From NCBI GenBank assembly GCA_002304945.1, contig DBPQ01000157.1:1-22224 (forward strand): 22,224 bases of DNA. The letters run 5' to 3'. The position numbers were made by a program, and so were the translations under genes. The notes beneath the pieces are model-generated. The model worked only from the letters and a program-made list of their open reading frames with translations, searched no databases and was not told where the DNA came from. Of this stretch, positions 8,095 to 16,008 are shown one piece after another (position 1 is the stretch's first letter; every line of letters begins with the position of its first letter). The DNA comes from Actinomycetales bacterium UBA1416. Its GTDB lineage: Bacteria; Actinomycetota; Actinomycetes; Actinomycetales; Actinomycetaceae.

Positions 8095-8670
8095 GTGCCA
8101 GACACACGAATCGGGAGCAGGCTCGCCACGCTCCGGGAGTCGCTGCACCTGACCGTCGAGGAGCTCGCGGGGCGGTGCGAGTGCGAGCCCGCCGTTATCG
8201 CCGCCCTCGAGGCCGGCGAGGTGTCGCCGTCGCTGGCGCCGCTCCTGCGGATCACCCGGGCGCTGGGCGTGCGCCTCGGCACGCTGCTCGACGACGACGC
8301 CGCCGTCGGTCCCGTCGTCACCCGGGCAGGCACCGCCGAGACCGCGACGCGGCTGAAGTCGCTCCAGACCTCGTCCGACGCCGACGTGCTCTCCTACCAC
8401 TCCCTGGCGGCGAACAAGCCGTCCCGCCACATGGAGCCCTTCATCATCGACGTTGCTCCGGGCATGGAGGAGCGCAGCGGCCGGTCCTCCCACGAGGGCG
8501 AGGAGTTCCTGTACGTGCTCTCCGGGTCGCTCGAGATCGAGTACGGCCGCGAGGTGCACGTGCTGTGGCCCGGCGACAGCATCTACTTCGAGTCGATCGT
8601 GCCGCACGTGGTCCGCACCCACGGCGCCATGCCGGCGCGGATCCTCGCCGTCGTGCACGTGCCGGAGTAG
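8095..8670 (+). CDS. XRE-family transcriptional regulator with C-terminal cupin domain
   Basis: This 191-residue protein has an N-terminal helix-turn-helix (about residues 5-60, including LTVEELAGRCECEPAVIAAL and a following recognition-helix region) and a C-terminal cupin (about 110-188, core EGEEFLYVLSGSLEIEYG and WPGDSIYFES). In this family the cupin is thought to bind a small ligand or metal and tune DNA binding. The start is GTG 8095 with GAAGGGA at 8081-8087. It is the first gene of the operon: only four bases separate its stop from the ligase ATG. The context suggests it controls the ligase/OFOR genes, and the direct repeats upstream are likely targets. The ligand may be a substrate or product of the operon enzymes; nothing in the sequence identifies it. 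Confidence 0.92.
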   Translation: MPDTRIGSRLATLRESLHLTVEELAGRCECEPAVIAALEAGEVSPSLAPLLRITRALGVRLGTLLDDDAAVGPVVTRAGTAETATRLKSLQTSSDADVLSYHSLAANKPSRHMEPFIIDVAPGMEERSGRSSHEGEEFLYVLSGSLEIEYGREVHVLWPGDSIYFESIVPHVVRTHGAMPARILAVVHVPE

Positions 8671-8674
8671 GCCG

Positions 8675-10951
8675 ATGGCCACCGACACCCACGCCGATCT
8701 CCACACCGACCTCCCGCTCGGGCAGTACTTCGAACGCGTGGTGGCCACCCAGCCGGACAACGACTTCGTGGTCTACCCGGACCGGGACCTGCGCTGGACC
8801 TACGCCGAGTTCGACCACCGCTGCGACCAGCTCGCCAAGGGACTCCTCGAGATCGGCATCGGCCGCGGGGACCACGTGGGCATCTGGGCACGCAACGTCC
8901 CCGACTGGCTGACCTTCATGTTCGCCACCGCGAAGATCGGAGCGGTGCTCGTGACGGTCAACCCGGTGTACAAGGCGCACGAACTGGCGTACGTGATCAA
9001 GCAGTCGGACATGAAGGCGCTGGTGATCATCGATGCCTTCCGGGACGTGGACTACGTCCGGATCGTGCGCGACCTCATCCCGGAGTCCACCACCCAGCCC
9101 CGCGGCCACCTGGACTCGCCCGAGTTCCCGCGGCTGAAGTCGCTGATCTACATGGGCCCGGAAAAGTACCGCGGCTTCTATTCCGTCCCCGAGCTCCTCG
9201 CCCTCGGGCAGGCGATGCCGGACGAGCCGCTGCGCGCGCTGACCGCCTCCCTGGGAGGCGAGGACGTCATCAACATGCAGTACACCTCGGGGACCACCGG
9301 CTTCCCCAAGGGCGTGATGCTCACCTCGGTCAACATCGTCAACAACGGGTACTACATCGGCGAGCGCCAGGAGCTCTCCCCCGCGGACCGGGTGTGCCTC
9401 CCGGTGCCGCTCTTCCACTGCTTCGGCTGTGTGCTCGGCATCCTCGCGATCGTCACCCACGGGTCCACTGCGGTCATGGTCGAGCAGTTCGACCCCGTCC
9501 TCGTGCTCGCCGCCGTGGAGAAGGAGTGCGCCACCGCCCTCTACGGGGTGCCCACCATGTTCATCGCGGAGCTCGCCCACCCCATGTTCGAGCTGTTCGA
9601 CCTCACCTCGCTGCGCACCGGGATCATGGCGGGCTCCCCGTGCCCCATCGAGACGATGCGCCAGGTCATCGACCGGATGCACGCCTCCGAGATGACCATC
9701 TGCTACGGCCTCACCGAGGCCTCCCCCGTGTTCATGCAGACGAAGGTGGACGACACCCTCGAGCGCAAGTGCGAGACGGTGGGCACCCGGCACGACCAGA
9801 TCGAGGTGCGCGTGGTGGACCCCGAGACCGGGATGGACTGTCCACCAGGTGTCCCGGGCGAGTTCCTCTGCCGGGGCTACAACATCATGAAGGGCTACTA
9901 CGGCATGCCCGAGGCCACTGCCGCCGTCATCGATGCCGACGGCTGGCTCCACTCCGGGGACCTGGGCACCGTGGACGCGGACGGCTACTACCGCATCACC
10001 GGCCGGATCAAGGACATGATCATCCGGGGCGGGGAGAACATCTACCCGCGCGAGATCGAGGAATTCCTGTACACGATGCCGGGCGTCGAGGACGTCCAGG
10101 TGGTCGGGGTGCCGGACGCGAAGTACGGCGAGGTGGTGGGCGCCTACATCAAGCGCGCCGCCGGCTCCACGATCACCGAGGCGGACGTCCGCGAGTTCGC
10201 CCGTGCCCGCATGGCCCGCTACAAGGCGCCCGCGCACGTCTTCTTCGTGGACGCCTACCCCCAGACGGCGTCCGGCAAGGTGCAGAAGTACCTCCTCCGC
10301 GAGGACGCGAAGGAGCGGCTGGGCATCACCATCGGCGTGTTCGCCGGCGAACAGGAGGAGGCTGATCCCATGCTCCCCGACGTCCCCATGCACGAGGTCC
10401 GCTGGCACGGCCGCGGCGGCCAGGGGGCCGTGACGTCCTCGAAGATCCTCGCGAAGGCCGCCTACCTGAGCGGCTGGGAGGGCGTGACGGCGGCGCCGTC
10501 CTTCGGGGCCGAGCGGCGTGGCGCGCCGGTCACGGCCTCCAACCGGATGGCCCACGCCCCGATCCGGGTGCTGTCCCAGGTGACGACGCCGGACGTCGTC
10601 GTGGTCCTCGACGACTCCCTCCTGGCCGTGGCGAACGCGACGGCCGGGCTGGTGCCCGGCGGCGTCGTCGTCGTCAACACCACCCGCCCGGCCACGGACC
10701 TGGGCCTGCCCGACGGCGTCCGCGTGGTGACCGCCGACGTCACCGGGGCGGCGGCGGAGGCGGGGGTGGTCGTGGGCGGCCACCCGATCGTCAACACGGC
10801 GATCCTGGGGGCGATCGCCGCTGCGACCGGGCTCGTGACGCTCGAGAACGTGGCGGCCGCGATCTCCGAGGTGTTCCCGGCGGGCGCGGCGGAGCGAAAC
10901 GTGCGGGCCGCGCAACTGGCCTTCGAACGCACCATGGTGAGCGTCGGGTGA
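8675..10951 (+). CDS. AMP-forming acyl-CoA ligase fused to 2-oxoacid:ferredoxin oxidoreductase gamma subunit
   Basis: A single open frame of 758 residues joins two enzymes. Residues 1 to about 555 form an ANL acyl-CoA synthetase: the ATP-binding motif QYTSGTTGFPKG (202-213), YGLTEAS (344-350), the hinge region GRIKDMIIRGGENIYP, and the C-terminal catalytic lysine in TASGK (K535). It resembles medium-chain or ACSF2-type fatty acyl-CoA ligases; the acid used is unknown. Residues from about 566 form a PorC-like gamma subunit with WHGRGGQGAVTS (578 on) and PSFGAERRGAP, a domain usually encoded as a separate protein of about 190 residues. An AGGAGG at 10353-10358 precedes an in-frame ATG at 10370, which could also give a free gamma subunit. 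Start ATG 8675 lies four bases after the regulator stop. The delta gene follows after 13 bases. The fusion could be native or come from a small indel; see findings. Confidence 0.88.
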   Translation: MATDTHADLHTDLPLGQYFERVVATQPDNDFVVYPDRDLRWTYAEFDHRCDQLAKGLLEIGIGRGDHVGIWARNVPDWLTFMFATAKIGAVLVTVNPVYKAHELAYVIKQSDMKALVIIDAFRDVDYVRIVRDLIPESTTQPRGHLDSPEFPRLKSLIYMGPEKYRGFYSVPELLALGQAMPDEPLRALTASLGGEDVINMQYTSGTTGFPKGVMLTSVNIVNNGYYIGERQELSPADRVCLPVPLFHCFGCVLGILAIVTHGSTAVMVEQFDPVLVLAAVEKECATALYGVPTMFIAELAHPMFELFDLTSLRTGIMAGSPCPIETMRQVIDRMHASEMTICYGLTEASPVFMQTKVDDTLERKCETVGTRHDQIEVRVVDPETGMDCPPGVPGEFLCRGYNIMKGYYGMPEATAAVIDADGWLHSGDLGTVDADGYYRITGRIKDMIIRGGENIYPREIEEFLYTMPGVEDVQVVGVPDAKYGEVVGAYIKRAAGSTITEADVREFARARMARYKAPAHVFFVDAYPQTASGKVQKYLLREDAKERLGITIGVFAGEQEEADPMLPDVPMHEVRWHGRGGQGAVTSSKILAKAAYLSGWEGVTAAPSFGAERRGAPVTASNRMAHAPIRVLSQVTTPDVVVVLDDSLLAVANATAGLVPGGVVVVNTTRPATDLGLPDGVRVVTADVTGAAAEAGVVVGGHPIVNTAILGAIAAATGLVTLENVAAAISEVFPAGAAERNVRAAQLAFERTMVSVG
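10353..10372 (+). promoter_or_regulatory. Internal ribosome site and start codon at the ligase-gamma junction
   Basis: AGGAGG (10353-10358) stands 11 bases before ATG 10370, which is in frame with both halves of the fused gene and begins the segment MLPDVPMHEVRWHGRGG. A nearby TGA at 10363-10365 is in another frame. The arrangement is what would be expected if gamma were once, or still is, started independently. Spacing is a little long for an efficient site. Confidence 0.4.
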
Positions 10952-10964
10952 GAGTGGGGATGGC

Positions 10965-11261
10965 ATGAACGAGAGTCACCAGATCGCGATGTCCGTGCCG
11001 GGCATCGGTGAGGCGGGGCGCACCGGGGACTGGCGGCACGAGTACCCCGTGATCACGGCGGAGGCCTGCCTGCCGGTGAAGTCCGGCCGGGACAGCTGCC
11101 AGATCTGCTGGGCACACTGCCCGGACAACTGCATCACGCGGGGCGCACCCCCGATCATCGACCTCTACTACTGCAAGGGCTGCGGCATCTGCGTGGAGGT
11201 GTGCCCCACGCACGCGATCGCCATGCACCCGGAGGCCGAACTCGGGAGGGGTGCGCTGTGA
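10965..11261 (+). CDS. 2-oxoacid:ferredoxin oxidoreductase delta subunit (4Fe-4S ferredoxin-like, PorD type)
   Basis: This 98-residue protein would carry electrons from the catalytic beta subunit to ferredoxin. The C-terminal motif YCKGCGICVEVCP is a standard 4Fe-4S site (C-x2-C-x2-C-x3-CP). The first motif, SCQICWAHCPDNC, lacks the usual leading cysteine: Arg occupies that place, while an extra Cys follows three residues after the last. The N-terminal segment with a GDWRHEYPVI stretch is typical of PorD. The start is ATG 10965 with a GGGGA purine run shortly before it. The stop TGA overlaps the alpha GTG by four bases, so stoichiometric translation is likely. Identification is firm from motifs plus neighbours. 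Whether both clusters assemble is uncertain. Confidence 0.9.
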   Translation: MNESHQIAMSVPGIGEAGRTGDWRHEYPVITAEACLPVKSGRDSCQICWAHCPDNCITRGAPPIIDLYYCKGCGICVEVCPTHAIAMHPEAELGRGAL

Positions 11262-12487
11262 CCGTCACCGTTTTGACCGGCAACGATGCCGCCGCCACCG
11301 CCGCGAAGCTCGCCCGCGTCCAGGTCATCGCCGCCTACCCCATCACCCCGCAGTCCCCCGTGGTGGAGGCCCTCAGCGAGTGGGTGTCGAGCGGGGAGCT
11401 CGCCGCCGAGTTCGTCAACGTGGAGTCCGAGCACTCCGCCCTCACGGTCTGCATCACCGCCTCCACCGTGGGCGCCCGGGTGTTCACCGCGACCTCCGCG
11501 AACGGGCTCGCCTACATGACGGAGCAGGTGTGGTGGGCCGCCGGGGCGCGCCTCCCGATCGTCATGTGCATCGCCAATCGGGCCATGGCCGCGCCGTGGA
11601 ACGTGCTCAACGACCAGCAGGACTCCATGAGCGTCCGGGACGCCGGCTGGGTGCAGCTCTACTGCCGCGACAACCAGGAGATCCTCGACACCACCCTGCA
11701 GGCCTGGCGCATCGCCGAGCGGCTCAACGTCCCGGTGATGGTCTGCTACGACGGCTTCCTCCTGTCCCACACCATGATGCCCGTGGACGTGCCGACGGCA
11801 GAGCAGGCCGATGCATTCCTCCCGCCCCGCACCGATCCCCTCCAGGTGGTGGACCCCGCCGACCCGCGCAACATCGGCCCCGTCACCCTCGCCGACCCGC
11901 GCAAGGACGCCGGCGGGGTGGTTCGGCCCGGGTACATGGAGCTGCGGCACCTCCACCACCGGGCCCTGCTGGACGCGCTGGACGTCATCCCCGAGGTGGA
12001 CGCGGAGTACGGCGCCACCATCGGGCGGACGTGGGGCGGCCTGACCTGGGAGTACCGGCTGGAGGACGCCGAGGTGGCGCTCGTGGCTGCCGGCAGCCTC
12101 ACCACGCAGCTGACGCTCGCCGTCGACGCGCTGCGGGAGGACGGGGTGAAGGCGGGCGTGCTCGGGATCCGCTGCTACCGGCCGTTCCCGGTGGCCGCGG
12201 TGCGCGAGCGCCTCGGCGGCACGCGGCTCGCCGTGGTGTTCGACAAGGCGCTCAGCTACGGCGTCGAGGGGCCGATCGCGTCCGACGTGAAGGCGGCGCT
12301 GCAGCCGCTCGGGGCGGGGGCGCCGGCCGTGTTCGGCACGATCAGCGGCCTCGGCGGCCGGGACGTCAGCCCGGACGACCTGGCCGCGGCGGTGCGCCGC
12401 GCCGTCGCCGACCTGGACGCGGGCGTGACGGAGCGCGAGCCCGACTGGATCAACCTCAACCTCGAGGCCGAAGGAGGCACGCGATGA
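11258..12487 (+). CDS. 2-oxoacid:ferredoxin oxidoreductase alpha subunit (PorA type)
   Basis: This 409-residue subunit carries the pyrimidine-binding and transketolase-C-like domains of the OFOR complex. Family marks are YPITPQS (residues 27-33), NVESEHSA (53-60), the FTATSANGLAYM stretch, and GLGGRDVSPDDL near 364-375, a sequence highly typical of pyruvate synthase PorA. The start is GTG 11258, overlapping the delta stop codon; in-frame codons further upstream lie inside the delta gene. The stop overlaps the beta ATG as ATGA. The subunit acts with beta to convert a 2-oxoacid and CoA to acyl-CoA, CO2 and reduced ferredoxin, or the reverse. The motifs favour the pyruvate/branched-chain oxoacid side of the family over the 2-oxoglutarate (KorA) side. 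Substrate is not proven. Confidence 0.93.
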   Translation: MTVTVLTGNDAAATAAKLARVQVIAAYPITPQSPVVEALSEWVSSGELAAEFVNVESEHSALTVCITASTVGARVFTATSANGLAYMTEQVWWAAGARLPIVMCIANRAMAAPWNVLNDQQDSMSVRDAGWVQLYCRDNQEILDTTLQAWRIAERLNVPVMVCYDGFLLSHTMMPVDVPTAEQADAFLPPRTDPLQVVDPADPRNIGPVTLADPRKDAGGVVRPGYMELRHLHHRALLDALDVIPEVDAEYGATIGRTWGGLTWEYRLEDAEVALVAAGSLTTQLTLAVDALREDGVKAGVLGIRCYRPFPVAAVRERLGGTRLAVVFDKALSYGVEGPIASDVKAALQPLGAGAPAVFGTISGLGGRDVSPDDLAAAVRRAVADLDAGVTEREPDWINLNLEAEGGTR

Positions 12488-13389
12488 CCAAGCTGCTCGA
12501 CCTGCCCGAGTCGAAGCACGTCCTGCCCGGCAACCGGGCGTGCGCGGGCTGCGGTATCGGCATCGGGCTGCGCCAGATCATCGCCGCCCTCGACGGCAAG
12601 GCAGTCATGGCGGTGCCCGCGTCCTGCCTCACGGTGTTCGGGGGGATGTACCCGACGTCGTCGGTGGCCGTGCCGTGGGTGAACGTCGCGTTCCCGTCGA
12701 CGGCGGCCGCGGCGGCCGGCCTCGCCGCCGGGCTGCGGGCGACGGGGCGGTCGGAGGAGATGACCGTGCTCGCCATGGCCGGGGACGGCGGTACCGGGGA
12801 CATCGGGATCCAGGCGCTGTCCGGGGCGGCGGAGCGGAACGACGACTTCATCTACCTCTGCTACGACAACGAGGCGTACATGAACACCGGCACGCAGCGG
12901 TCCGGGCTGACACCGCACGGCGCGCGCACCACCACCACCTGGGCCGGCAAGCGCGAGAACCCGAAGGACCTGCCGCGGATCATGGAGGCGCACGGCATCC
13001 CCTACGTGGCCTCGACCTCGGCGGTGTACCCCACGGACGTCTACGACAAGGTGGCGAAGGCGCGGGACATGCACGGGCTGCGGTACATCCACATGAACAC
13101 GCCCTGCCCCAGCGGCTGGAACTTCGAGCCGAAGGACACGGTCCGGATCGGGGAACTCGCCGTCGAGTGCGGGCTCGTGGTGCTGTACGAGGTGGTGGAA
13201 GGGGCGTTCCGACTGACGGGGCGCAGCGCTGCCCTCGCCCGGCGCAACAAGGCGCTCACCCCCGTGGCGGAGTACGTGGCCACGCAGGGTCGGTTCAGGT
13301 CCATGGACGAGGAGACCACCGCCGAGGTGCAGGCGTGGGTGGATGGCCGCTGGGCGGGCTACGTGGCCCGCCACGCCGCGGGCGACTGA
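12484..13389 (+). CDS. 2-oxoacid:ferredoxin oxidoreductase beta subunit, thiamine-diphosphate binding (PorB type)
   Basis: This 301-residue catalytic subunit binds thiamine diphosphate and one 4Fe-4S cluster. The TPP/Mg motif begins GDGG at 100-103 and ends with DNEAYMNTG (Asn129). Probable cluster cysteines are C20 and C23 (CAGCG), C48 (PASCLTVFGG) and C208 (NTPCPSGW), matching the C-x2-C-x24-C pattern plus a distant fourth Cys known in PorB. Length is normal. Start ATG 12484 overlaps the alpha stop by four bases. It is the last gene of the operon; its stop TGA is one base from the stop of the opposing azlD-like gene, leaving no room for a separate terminator. No ferredoxin gene lies in the window, so the electron partner must be encoded elsewhere. 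Confidence 0.94.
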   Translation: MTKLLDLPESKHVLPGNRACAGCGIGIGLRQIIAALDGKAVMAVPASCLTVFGGMYPTSSVAVPWVNVAFPSTAAAAAGLAAGLRATGRSEEMTVLAMAGDGGTGDIGIQALSGAAERNDDFIYLCYDNEAYMNTGTQRSGLTPHGARTTTTWAGKRENPKDLPRIMEAHGIPYVASTSAVYPTDVYDKVAKARDMHGLRYIHMNTPCPSGWNFEPKDTVRIGELAVECGLVVLYEVVEGAFRLTGRSAALARRNKALTPVAEYVATQGRFRSMDEETTAEVQAWVDGRWAGYVARHAAGD

Positions 13390-13390
13390 G

Positions 13391-13696
13391 TCAGCCGATC
13401 AGCCGCGCCAGGGCCGCTGCCGCGGCGCCGATCACCACCACCAGCAGGAAGGGCGCCCGCAGCACGAGGGCCACCGCAGCCGCGGCCAGTGCCACCATGC
13501 GCGCATCCAGCACCACGGCCGTCCCGGACACGAACGTGTTCGTCATGACCAGCGCAGCCAGCAGGCCCACGGTCACGGTGGAGCTCAGCCGCAGCACCCA
13601 CGGGCTCTCGAGCCACGCGCTCGGAACCAGGTAGCCCACCATCTTCGTGGCGTAGGCGATCGCGGCCGCCGCAAGGATCCACCACCAGAGGTTCAT
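13391..13696 (-). CDS. azlD: AzlD-like branched-chain amino acid transport protein
   Basis: This small 101-residue membrane protein starts MNLWWWILAAAAIAYATKM and has about four hydrophobic segments, the usual form of AzlD. The family works with AzlC as a two-component exporter of branched-chain amino acids (BrnFE in Corynebacterium). ATG 13696 overlaps the azlC stop (ATGA). The open frame extends far upstream, but that part lies inside azlC and the dehydrogenase and is not a protein. Its 3' end lies one base from the OFOR beta stop, tail to tail. Confidence 0.88.
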   Translation of the reverse strand: MNLWWWILAAAAIAYATKMVGYLVPSAWLESPWVLRLSSTVTVGLLAALVMTNTFVSGTAVVLDARMVALAAAAVALVLRAPFLLVVVIGAAAAALARLIG

Positions 13697-14391
13697 GACG
13701 CCGACCCTCGCCGGTGCTGGGCCACGCCCATCGCCGCCGCCACTCCAGCCGCCACGATGATCGGAATCCCGGCAGGCACCACCGGCGTCACTGCCACGGT
13801 CACCACCGCGGCCACCACCGCCACCGCCCAGGGGTCCCGCCCGTGGAGCCGCGGCCACAGCAACCCGAGGAACGCGGCGACCGCCGCGCCGTCGAGACCC
13901 CACGCCCGGGGATCGCCGAGTGCGTCGCCGGCCAGCGCCCCCACCAGCGTGAACGCGTTCCACAGCACCCACACGCCCACGCCGGCGGTCCAGAATCCCC
14001 GGCGCTCCTCGTCGGGGTCCTCCTGGGACGAGGCCGTGGCCACCGATTCGTCGATCGTCACGTGCGCCTGCGCCAGCTTCCGCGGCCAGCCCGGCCGCAG
14101 CAGGGCGTTCATCTGCACCCCGTAGACGGCATTGCGCACCCCGAGCAGCGACGCCGCGGCAGTGGCTGCCGCCGGCGCACCGCCACCTCCGATCACCCCC
14201 ACGAACGCGAACTGCGACCCACCGGTGAACATGAGCGCACTGAGCGCACAGGCCTGCGCCACGGTCAGCCCCGCCGCCACCGCCAGCGCCCCGAACGAGA
14301 TGCCGTACAGGCCCGTCGCCACCGAGATCGCCAGGCCCATCCGCACCGCCGGCGTGAGGGCGCGCGCGAGGGCGGGAGGGGCGAGGGTCAC
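13693..14391 (-). CDS. azlC: AzlC-like branched-chain amino acid exporter subunit
   Basis: This 232-residue integral membrane protein has the AzlC hallmarks: GISFGALAVAAGLT, FTGGSQFAFVG and GVRNAVYGVQM in the N-terminal half, then the VTIDESVATA loop and further hydrophobic helices. It is the large subunit of the AzlCD/BrnFE exporter for branched-chain amino acids. Start GTG 14391 is preceded directly by GAGGA, within the last codons of the dehydrogenase, nine bases after its stop, so the three minus-strand genes form an operon. An alternative internal ATG lies 17 codons downstream. Export of the amino acid precursors of 2-oxoacids is a possible link to the neighbouring OFOR operon, but that is conjecture. 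Confidence 0.9.
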   Translation of the reverse strand: MTLAPPALARALTPAVRMGLAISVATGLYGISFGALAVAAGLTVAQACALSALMFTGGSQFAFVGVIGGGGAPAAATAAASLLGVRNAVYGVQMNALLRPGWPRKLAQAHVTIDESVATASSQEDPDEERRGFWTAGVGVWVLWNAFTLVGALAGDALGDPRAWGLDGAAVAAFLGLLWPRLHGRDPWAVAVVAAVVTVAVTPVVPAGIPIIVAAGVAAAMGVAQHRRGSAS

Positions 14392-14400
14392 TCCTCGAGG

Positions 14401-16008
14401 TTACCTGCGCTCGCGCACCGGCAGGCCACCGGTTGCCTTGAGCAGCGCGTTCCGCGGCCGGTACCTCAGCACCTTCAGCCCGAGCGACATCAGGTCCGCC
14501 CACCGCTCCGCATCCACGCCGTGCGGGGCCCGGATCGGCATGACACGCTGGACCGCCACGGTCTGGGTCTCGGTGTACTTCACGATCCCCTCGCGCCCGT
14601 GGCGCCGCCCCACCCCGGACGCCTTCCACCCACCCATGGGCGCGTCGAAGGACCCCCATGCCGCGGCGAAGCCCTCGTTGACGTTGGCGGTCCCCACCGC
14701 CAGCCGCCGCGCGAGCTCGGACCCGTGCCGCGGCGTCGACCAGATCGCCGCATTCAGCCCGTACTCGGAGTCGTTCGCTCGGGCGATCGCCTCCGCCTCG
14801 TCGCGCACCCGGTAGAGGGAGACCACGGGCCCGAACGTCTCGGCGTGCGCCACCTCCATCTCGTCGGTGACGCCCTCCAGGGCGGTGGGCTCGAAGAACA
14901 GGGGGCCGAGGTCGGGGCGCGCCCGCCCGCCGGCGAGGACGCGTGCCCCCTTGGCGACGGCGTCGCCCACGTGCCGGCCCACGACCTCCAGTTGGGCCTC
15001 GCTCACCATCGACCCCATGTCCGCGTCCCAGGTGAGGCCGGGGGCGAGCTTCATCGCCCGGACGTGGGCGGCGAAGGCGCTGGCGAACTGGTCGTACACC
15101 GCGTCCTCCACGTAGATCCGCTCGATGCTGATGCAGAGCTGCCCGGAGTTGGAGAAGCAGGCGTGCACGGCGTGGCGGGCGGCGGCCTCGACGTCCGCGT
15201 CCGCGAGCACGACCATCGGGTTCTTGCCGCCCAGCTCGGCGGAGAAGCCGATGAGCCGGCGCCCGCACTGCTCGGCGATGATCCGCCCGGTGGCGGTGGA
15301 CCCGGTGAACATGAGGAAGTCCACCGCGCCGATGAGGCTCGGCCCCAGCACTGGCCCCTCGCCGGTGACCACGTGGAACAGGTCGCGCGGGAGGCCCGCC
15401 TGGAACAGCAGCTCCACCGCGGCGAGCGCGGTGAACGGGGTCTGGCGGTCCGGCTTCAGGACCACGGCGTTGCCCGCCAGCAGCGCGGCCACCGCGTCCG
15501 AGGTGGCGAGGGTCAGGGGGTAGTTCCACGGGCTGATGACCCCGACCACGCCCTTCGGGTGGTGGTGGACCACCGTGGTCGTGAGGAGGGGGACGGCGCC
15601 CTCGCGCCACCGCGAGCGCAGGTGGATCGCCGCGGTGCGGGCGTAGTACATGGCGGTGGCAGCCAGGTCGGAGACCTCCTCGTGCGCGCTCGCCCGGGAC
15701 TTCCCGGACTCGAGCTGGATGAGGTCGAGGAGTCCGTCCTGCCGCTCCAGCACCAGGTCGTGGTAGCGGCGGGCGACGGCGGTGCGCTCCCTCATCGGCC
15801 GGGCCGCCCAGGCACGCTGGGCAGTGCGGGCACGGGCCACCGCGGCGGCGACGTCGTCGGCCGTGCAGACGGGGACCTCGCCGATGAGCGAGCCGTCGAA
15901 CGGGCAGTGGTTGGCCCGGCGCTCCCGGTGGGCTGCGGCGGTGACGAGGGCGGCCAGCTCGGCGGCACGGTCGGCGCCGAGGGATCGAGCGGAGGAGGTG
16001 GTGGTCAC
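14401..16008 (-). CDS. NAD(P)-dependent aldehyde dehydrogenase, succinate-semialdehyde dehydrogenase type
   Basis: This 535-residue aldehyde dehydrogenase would oxidise succinate semialdehyde or a similar aldehyde to the acid. The catalytic set is complete: SPWNYPL with Asn162, cofactor loop FTGSTATG, general base Glu258 in ELGGKNP, and nucleophile Cys292 in NSGQLC. C-terminal GFAAAWGSFDAPMGGWKASG is the usual ALDH region, followed by a tail (RYRPRN) seen in actinobacterial SSADH-annotated proteins. Chosen start is GTG 16008 (MTTTSSAR); the frame stays open to 16245 but would then run into the divergent dehydrogenase gene. The ribosome site is weak. It heads an operon with azlC and azlD. Substrate assignment is by overall resemblance only; a broad-range ALDH is the alternative. 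Confidence 0.88.
   Translation of the reverse strand: MTTTSSARSLGADRAAELAALVTAAAHRERRANHCPFDGSLIGEVPVCTADDVAAAVARARTAQRAWAARPMRERTAVARRYHDLVLERQDGLLDLIQLESGKSRASAHEEVSDLAATAMYYARTAAIHLRSRWREGAVPLLTTTVVHHHPKGVVGVISPWNYPLTLATSDAVAALLAGNAVVLKPDRQTPFTALAAVELLFQAGLPRDLFHVVTGEGPVLGPSLIGAVDFLMFTGSTATGRIIAEQCGRRLIGFSAELGGKNPMVVLADADVEAAARHAVHACFSNSGQLCISIERIYVEDAVYDQFASAFAAHVRAMKLAPGLTWDADMGSMVSEAQLEVVGRHVGDAVAKGARVLAGGRARPDLGPLFFEPTALEGVTDEMEVAHAETFGPVVSLYRVRDEAEAIARANDSEYGLNAAIWSTPRHGSELARRLAVGTANVNEGFAAAWGSFDAPMGGWKASGVGRRHGREGIVKYTETQTVAVQRVMPIRAPHGVDAERWADLMSLGLKVLRYRPRNALLKATGGLPVRERR

Noticed and set aside
8453..8674. Earlier start for the ligase at 8453 (832 residues)
   Set aside because: The added part lies in the regulator's cupin region in another frame; ATG 8675 fits the ANL N-terminus.
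8444..10966. 840-residue minus-strand frame opposite the ligase
   Set aside because: His/Asp/Val-rich antisense composition typical of a GC-rich shadow frame, with no domain; the plus strand carries all ligase motifs.
13697..15610. Long frame continuous with the azlD-like gene (739 residues)
   Set aside because: It is the shadow of azlC and the dehydrogenase in a GC-rich frame; low-complexity Arg/Gly/Pro content.
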